Notes under the pieces: model-generated
What the model was told of the DNA's origin: nothing
Seen by the model: the letters and a program-made list of their open reading frames with translations, nothing else
Database searches by the model: none
Made by a program: the position numbers and the translations under genes
Origin: Clostridium oryzae
GTDB lineage: Bacteria > Bacillota > Clostridia > Clostridiales > Clostridiaceae
Assembly (NCBI RefSeq): GCF_002029235.1
Contig: NZ_MZGV01000008.1
Location: 56,390 to 120,389, forward strand
Direction: 5' to 3'
Length of the DNA stretch: 64,000 nucleotides
Shown: positions 63,821 through 64,000 of the stretch, in pieces
How the letters are laid out: each line of letters starts with the position of its first letter
How positions within the stretch are numbered: the first letter of the stretch is position 1

Positions 63821-64000
63821 GAAAGCGTGCTTTCACCAAGTAGAATGAAAATTGGATGCGTTTGTTAATAAAGACGAAATCCTGTCAATAATAAAGAAAG
63901 GTGAGGAAGTAAGCCCGTGTAAATTCTGGTAGCAAGAACTCCTTGTAGGAAACTGGCTTCGGTAATTAAAAGTACAAAGTATTGTGCGGAGAGCACGTGT
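63821..64000 (+). other. Gene-free segment with RNA-like hairpins at the window end
   Basis: No reading frame covers 63718-64000. Hairpins include GAAAGC-GT-GCTTTC (63821-63834), a larger stem AAGCC/GGCTT with an inner CAAG/CTTG stem (about 63914-63960), and GTGC-GGAGA-GCAC (about 63984-63996). The moderate GC and ordered stems resemble a structured RNA such as the 5' part of a group II or group I intron, but I cannot identify it and it is cut by the window end. Confidence 0.3.

Larger units (their letters stand above)
62047..64000. mobile_element. Left end of a skin-like sigK-intervening element
   Basis: The element starts within or just after the codons for Asn141-Ser144 of sigK (62047-62058). 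AATGA at 62047-62051 is the same 5-base core reported for the Bacillus subtilis skin. A large serine recombinase gene faces sigK at 62191-63717, the same arrangement as spoIVCA. The other end and the sigK 3' half are not in the window, so the element is at least 1.9 kb long. Precise excision would rebuild sigK. Confidence 0.82.

Noticed and set aside
1..64000. CRISPR arrays, tRNA and rRNA genes
   Set aside because: No regularly spaced direct repeats, no cloverleaf and no conserved rRNA segments were seen.

Overview
The window is a compact, AT-rich, mostly plus-strand stretch that reads as a chromosome segment of an endospore-forming Clostridium (sensu stricto type). Clues are the clostridial gene order (yebC-ruvAB-queA-tgt-yajC-SCIFF-secDF-apt-relA), strong GGAGG ribosome binding sites, GTG/TTG starts, a SCIFF/ranthipeptide pair, a fabT-fabK type fatty-acid cluster, and a sporulation sigma-K gene with a pro-sequence. 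I name no species. No rRNA, tRNA or CRISPR array was seen.

Layout. 1-2.4 kb: tail of an unknown gene, a MocR-type regulator and an IMPACT/YigZ protein. 2.4-8.1 kb: yebC, a BofC-like protein, ruvA-ruvB, queA-tgt (queuosine). 8.2-12.9 kb: yajC, a small membrane protein, the six-cysteine peptide SCIFF with its radical SAM maturase, secD-secF. 13.2-21.5 kb: a degenerate RecJ-like DHH protein, apt, relA, dtd, an MBL hydrolase, hemZ, aspS. 21.5-29 kb: CsoR-family repressor, a methyltransferase, a secreted C69 peptidase between two copies of a palindromic repeat, a split ThrE-type exporter, glyA, a flavin reductase and a PHP phosphatase. 29-33.4 kb: an accessory patch (alpha/beta hydrolase, DJ-1/PfpI protein, GNAT-methyltransferase fusion, toroid-fold protein, internally deleted GNAT). 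33.6-43.3 kb: the complete type II fatty-acid operon fabT-fabH-acpP-fabK-fabD-fabG-fabF-accB-fabZ-accC-accD-accA. 43.5-48 kb: ornithine carbamoyltransferase, iscR-iscS, a PRC-barrel protein, an AI-2E family permease. 48-61.4 kb: T-box controlled alaS, ireB-ruvX-DUF1292-fur-rnjA, typA, mltG, trmR-trhP (wobble-uridine modification), a class B penicillin-binding protein. 61.4-64 kb: the 5' half of sigK, cut after codon 144 and followed head-to-head by a large serine recombinase. This is the left end of a skin-like element that runs past the window.

How parts work together. The fab/acc genes supply malonyl-CoA and elongate acyl-ACP, and a near-consensus promoter overlapping a FabT-like palindrome suggests autorepression. 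The SCIFF precursor and maturase are separated by a structured spacer with a terminator, which would allow excess precursor. sigK can only be completed after the recombinase excises the element, presumably in the mother cell.

The most interesting items are the sigK-interrupting element, a hairpin sitting between the Shine-Dalgarno and start codon of ireB, a three-armed structured element at 22154-22276, the palindromic repeat family around the C69 gene, tandem terminator/antiterminator-like hairpins before typA, and a DHH protein that has lost its catalytic residues. All functional calls are by eye from sequence; no database search was run.
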